Part shown: positions 60,401 to 64,000 of the stretch, piece by piece | Numbering within the stretch: the stretch's first letter is position 1 | Layout: each line of letters begins with the position of its first letter | DNA from: Helopsaltes ochotensis | Lineage: Eukaryota > Chordata > Aves > Passeriformes > Locustellidae | Reading direction: 5' to 3' | DNA length: 64,000 nucleotides | NCBI GenBank assembly: GCA_013400155.1 | Contig: VXBM01000288.1 | Span: forward strand, 1 to 64,000 | Program-made: the position numbers and the translations under genes | Notes under the pieces: generated by a model | Seen by the model: the letters and a program-made list of their open reading frames with translations, nothing else | Database searches by the model: none | Told to the model about the DNA's origin: nothing

Positions 60401-63400
60401 TGTGCAATGTCAGCACCTCAATCTGACTTGCAATGTGAAGAACAAGATTGCACAAGAACCTGCAATGTGAATGATTACTTACGCTGGATGAGCAGTTGCT
60501 TTATCCGTACTCTGTTGAAATTAATTCCCAACATATTTATAAACATCTTTAACAAGCACTTACAAGAGACAAAATGTCAGACTTCTGCCATAAATTACAA
60601 GACCAAAAGAGTCCACAGCCATGCCAGGTGCAAAGAGCCAGGAGAGAATCTTTAATAGTTTAATTTTACTGCATGAGTCTTCCTCCTATAATAAAACATT
60701 GCTTGACCATCAAGGCCCAAAGAAATATCAGGGAGGCTCTAAACCCTGTATTTGAATATGTATAGTATATATGCTCGAATTTAAGCATATGAGTAATCAC
60801 ACTAACTTCACTTTACCATAATGAATGTAATAGAAGAGCAGCTCTCCCTGGGAAAGTAGAAGCTGTGCCCAAAATAATGAGGCAGATTGTGTGGATGCCA
60901 TCAGCTCTTTACAGCTACAGAGAGCAGAACTGGGCAGTAAAAAAGGACCTGGTTATAACAAACTGAACTGTGAATATTTTTCTTCTATTTCCTTTCCAGT
61001 AAACAGAAAAGCCCACTTCAACGGCACAGGTTTAACTGTGTGCTCATGTCATAAGAATTATATGAGGGTAGATGGCCTTTCATGCCATTAATTAGTGAGT
61101 GAATTGCTGAATAGAATTTATTTAAGGAAGTAACAGCATAATGATTTTAATTCTGTTAAGCATATTTCCAAAATATATTCTTTATACTTCATTCATTGCA
61201 AATGGATGACTCAGTTAAAACAGCATTTCAACACATTTTAGACAAAATATTTGCTTCGCAAAACAATAAAATGGAGATAACTGCAAGAAGATGCAAGAGC
61301 AAGCAAATAGACACCCAGAGCAGAGGGCTATTTGTGGTGATGCCTATGATCTGTTTTAGCACAAAATTTTTGTGCTAAACAAGAAATGCTAGTAAAGCTG
61401 ATTTGCAAGTTCATATTTCCCTGATCTGCCCATTATTGTCAGTGTTTGGAAAAACCTGTAAACAAGTACACAATTTGTTTTCCTTCCACACACATTCCAT
61501 CCAAATGCAGATACTTAAAATATTTTCACCTTTGTGCAGCAAGATGACAAGTATGAATGTAAAATGTCATTCTAGCTATACATGTCATGTGAAAGATGAA
61601 GATTTTTCCTCAGTGTCTTTAGCATAATTAGCATGTATGACAACATCCAGATGATTTAATTTCCCAATTACACAGCTATATGGAAAACATCCTTTGCATT
61701 AAATATGCAGGAAGTCTTATCAGTAGGTACTATACAACCTTTTCTGCCCTGTTACATCACTGCAGGTGCTCGTATTTTGGCAGGTTAAGAAATGAGAATT
61801 TTTGCCCTATCAATCAGGGAGACAGAAACTGCTGTGCAGAGTGGGGCCCGGGCTGCTGCCATTGTCCCTCTCTAGGAGCTGCTGCTACAACAACACACAT
61901 GGAATTCCCAAGGGGCAGCAAGGACTTCCTCCAAGTGGTGAATCTCAGAGCCTGCAAAGCCTGAGAATGAGGACATTTGGGATATTATCCTGCTATTCTC
62001 TAGAAGCTTTGGTAGCCATGGGATAAAACAGTTGCTGGAGTAAAATTTGCTTGCTTGTAAGTAATATCTTCCAGAAACTATTTATTTGTGTTCCTACTTT
62101 TAAGACTGATGGGGGACCAATAAAATTGGAAAATCACGCAATTATTTTTCCAAGACTGGTGGTAGACACCTAGTTGCACATATGCTAAGTACTACTCATG
62201 GGAAATTTAGAAATTTTTCTTTTCCCTGAGTAAAGCCAAAGTGGATCAGGGTATTTACAGATGGCTTAACACACCTTTTTGCTTCCTTGTCCTCCGAATG
62301 AAAAATCAACCTGACTTTTTTTCATAGCTTATACTAAAGGAGGGAAATCAAAGTTGGAAGCGGCATGGAAACCAGTATTTTCCTGCAGGCCAGGGCTCTG
62401 AAGTGGAGAGATGCTGCAGAGATGCTCACTCTGCTCTTAGCCACAGGACTTTTGTTCTCTGTGTAATCACACAGTGGCACAAAGAACCTCCAGCATCTCC
62501 TGCATGTCCATCTGCCAGCTCCAGCTTCACAGGCTGAGACAGCACTAACCATTGTTCCACCAGCGCCCGCTATGAGCACAGCTGAGTCTTCTCTAGCTCA
62601 CTCTAATGTTTAAATCTTGCACATTTCTCTCACATAAACACCTGAAAAATGCAGCTTTCCTGGTCTCCCCTGAAGCTGCAGCTCTTCCCAGCCTGCTTCT
62701 CCTCTGCTGGAAAACTCTTTTATTCCCACATTCCTGCAGGTACCCATAGCAAATCCTGTTTCAGTGATCTTTTCCAAGTCTAACACTCTGATCTGTCAGC
62801 ACTACTCTCAAGCAGGTCTCTGTGGAATTCTTTATATCAGATAAAATAAACTGTTCCTCTTTATTTCAAAGATTTTCACAGACAACCCTGCTTGGTCTTT
62901 TATTGCTCATTTAGAACCAAGAAATCAGCTCCTTTGTCCCCCTGGCCATGAAATCCACCTCTTCTTCCTTTGCTCAAACACCCACACTCACGTTCTTTTA
63001 TGTTGCCCCTTCTGCTTGGGAATATTTCCTTCTAAGCAAGCCCAAGGCAGTCATGCTATCCTCCCTTTGCCTCTTATAAATACACCAGGACACCACCAGT
63101 ACAGTACAACTGTACTCCAAGAATCTGAACTACATTTTTTTGTAATTTCCTTTATCTCCCTTGCTTGCAGACGTGTCTTGTTTTCCATCTTCTTCTCTTT
63201 ATTCCAGGTTTATGATGCACCCAACACGAGGTCATGTTGGTCTGCTGCAGGAATCCCTCAGCACTTCAGGAATATTGGTGGCAGTCCAACAACAGCCACA
63301 GACTCACCTCAAGGCCAGGTTGCTACTGAGCAGCCATCGGCACAGACCATCTGGAACAACACTGGCCATTTCTGCCTCCCTGCTGCATCATGTTCTTCTC

Positions 63401-64000
63401 AGAGAACAGTGTTTAAGGCATTAACACCCATGAATTATAAAACAATACAAAAGAAGCTCATGTTCTGCAGGCTTAGCTTTGCTGCAGTGTCCTCAATACA
63501 GAGAAGCCTCCATCAAGATCTTGTAATAATGAGCCAGGCAGAAGGATGGGTCAGAACTGCCACGTTAATGCAAACCACAGTGTAATTTTCTCTTCACTAG
63601 CAGCATTCCTATCCTTGTTCCCATTGCTTTTCAATAACAGTCCATGAAAGGATGTTGATGTCTTGTTTAAGCAATGATGAGAAGTTCAGAGGTTAATTAA
63701 TGAGAAGTAGAACACAGTCACTTTACTGAGAAAAAGTCCAAGAAAAAAACCAAACAACAATTTTTAAAGCTATAAGGTATCATTAGATTGTCATTTCCAG
63801 TGGAAAATAGTACTATTTTAACACTGCTTAGACACTACAGACTGTCCTTTGGCCAGGGAGAAACACAAGTCCTCTGACCTGTTTTTATAATGCTTTAATA
63901 CCGTGGCCTGCATCAAAAGCCAGCAATCTGTTATATGGACACATACTCTATGCCCTACAGAGGCAGATATCCACTTTAGCAATGTCAGAATGGCACCTCA
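57430..64000. other. Upstream intergenic sequence, no gene recognised
   Basis: AT-rich, CpG-poor sequence upstream of the MMP17 promoter. Open frames are short or without family resemblance. I found no exon of SFSWAP, which would be expected on this side by vertebrate gene order. Confidence 0.65.
61355..61379. repeat. Perfect 12-bp inverted repeat
   Basis: TTTAGCACAAAA and its exact reverse complement, separated by one T. Upstream intergenic region. Confidence 0.95.

Noticed and set aside
63016..63585. 189-codon plus-strand open frame near the right edge
   Set aside because: Composition is non-coding in character, no family is recognisable, and an acceptor-like TTTATTCCAG at 63209 has no good partner donor.
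57430..64000. SFSWAP 3' exons, expected upstream of MMP17
   Set aside because: No RS-rich or SURP-domain sequence on either strand. It probably lies beyond the right edge.
1..64000. CRISPR arrays, operons, phage or defence systems, tRNA or rRNA genes
   Set aside because: None seen. The spliced gene, CpG island and CR1 remnants identify ordinary vertebrate nuclear DNA.

Overview
This is vertebrate genomic DNA, almost certainly from a bird. The evidence is a spliced vertebrate gene with GT-AG introns, a CpG-island promoter, a low density of interspersed repeats, and two recognisable fragments of CR1, the dominant LINE of birds and other reptiles. I cannot name the species.

The window holds one confidently recognisable protein-coding gene: a complete minus-strand copy of MMP17 (MT4-MMP, a GPI-anchored membrane-type matrix metalloproteinase). 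Its ten coding exons run from 56822 (ATG) to 5556 (stop) and join without any frame error into a 589-residue protein. Exon 1 (signal peptide) lies in a CpG island at about 56.48-57.42 kb. A 30.8 kb first intron follows, and exons 2-10 are packed into 5.5-25.9 kb. The exons carry, in order: signal peptide, prodomain with cysteine switch, furin site, zinc catalytic domain, proline-rich hinge, four-bladed hemopexin domain, cysteine-containing stem and a hydrophobic GPI-type tail.

Layout: 1-4.9 kb is sequence downstream of MMP17, with an antisense CR1 fragment, simple repeats and a possible unrelated minus-strand terminal exon at about 1.5-1.8 kb. 4.9-5.55 kb is the probable MMP17 3'UTR. 5.55-25.93 kb holds exons 10 to 2. 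25.93-56.69 kb is intron 1, which has a short CpG-dense patch at 48.0-48.17 kb, a local cluster of AP-1 consensus sites at 47.4-52.1 kb, and two AT-rich stretches that look like possible conserved non-coding elements. 56.48-57.42 kb is the promoter CpG island. 57.4-64 kb is AT-rich upstream intergenic sequence in which I see no gene.

In human and other vertebrates MMP17 lies between SFSWAP (upstream) and ULK1 (downstream). With the gene on the minus strand, SFSWAP would be expected beyond the right edge and ULK1 beyond the left edge; I see exons of neither. I found no CRISPR array, operon, intact mobile element or clearly novel biological system. The most interesting leftovers are candidate regulatory features in intron 1, an unexplained terminal-exon-like block near the left edge, and a divergent GPI tail.
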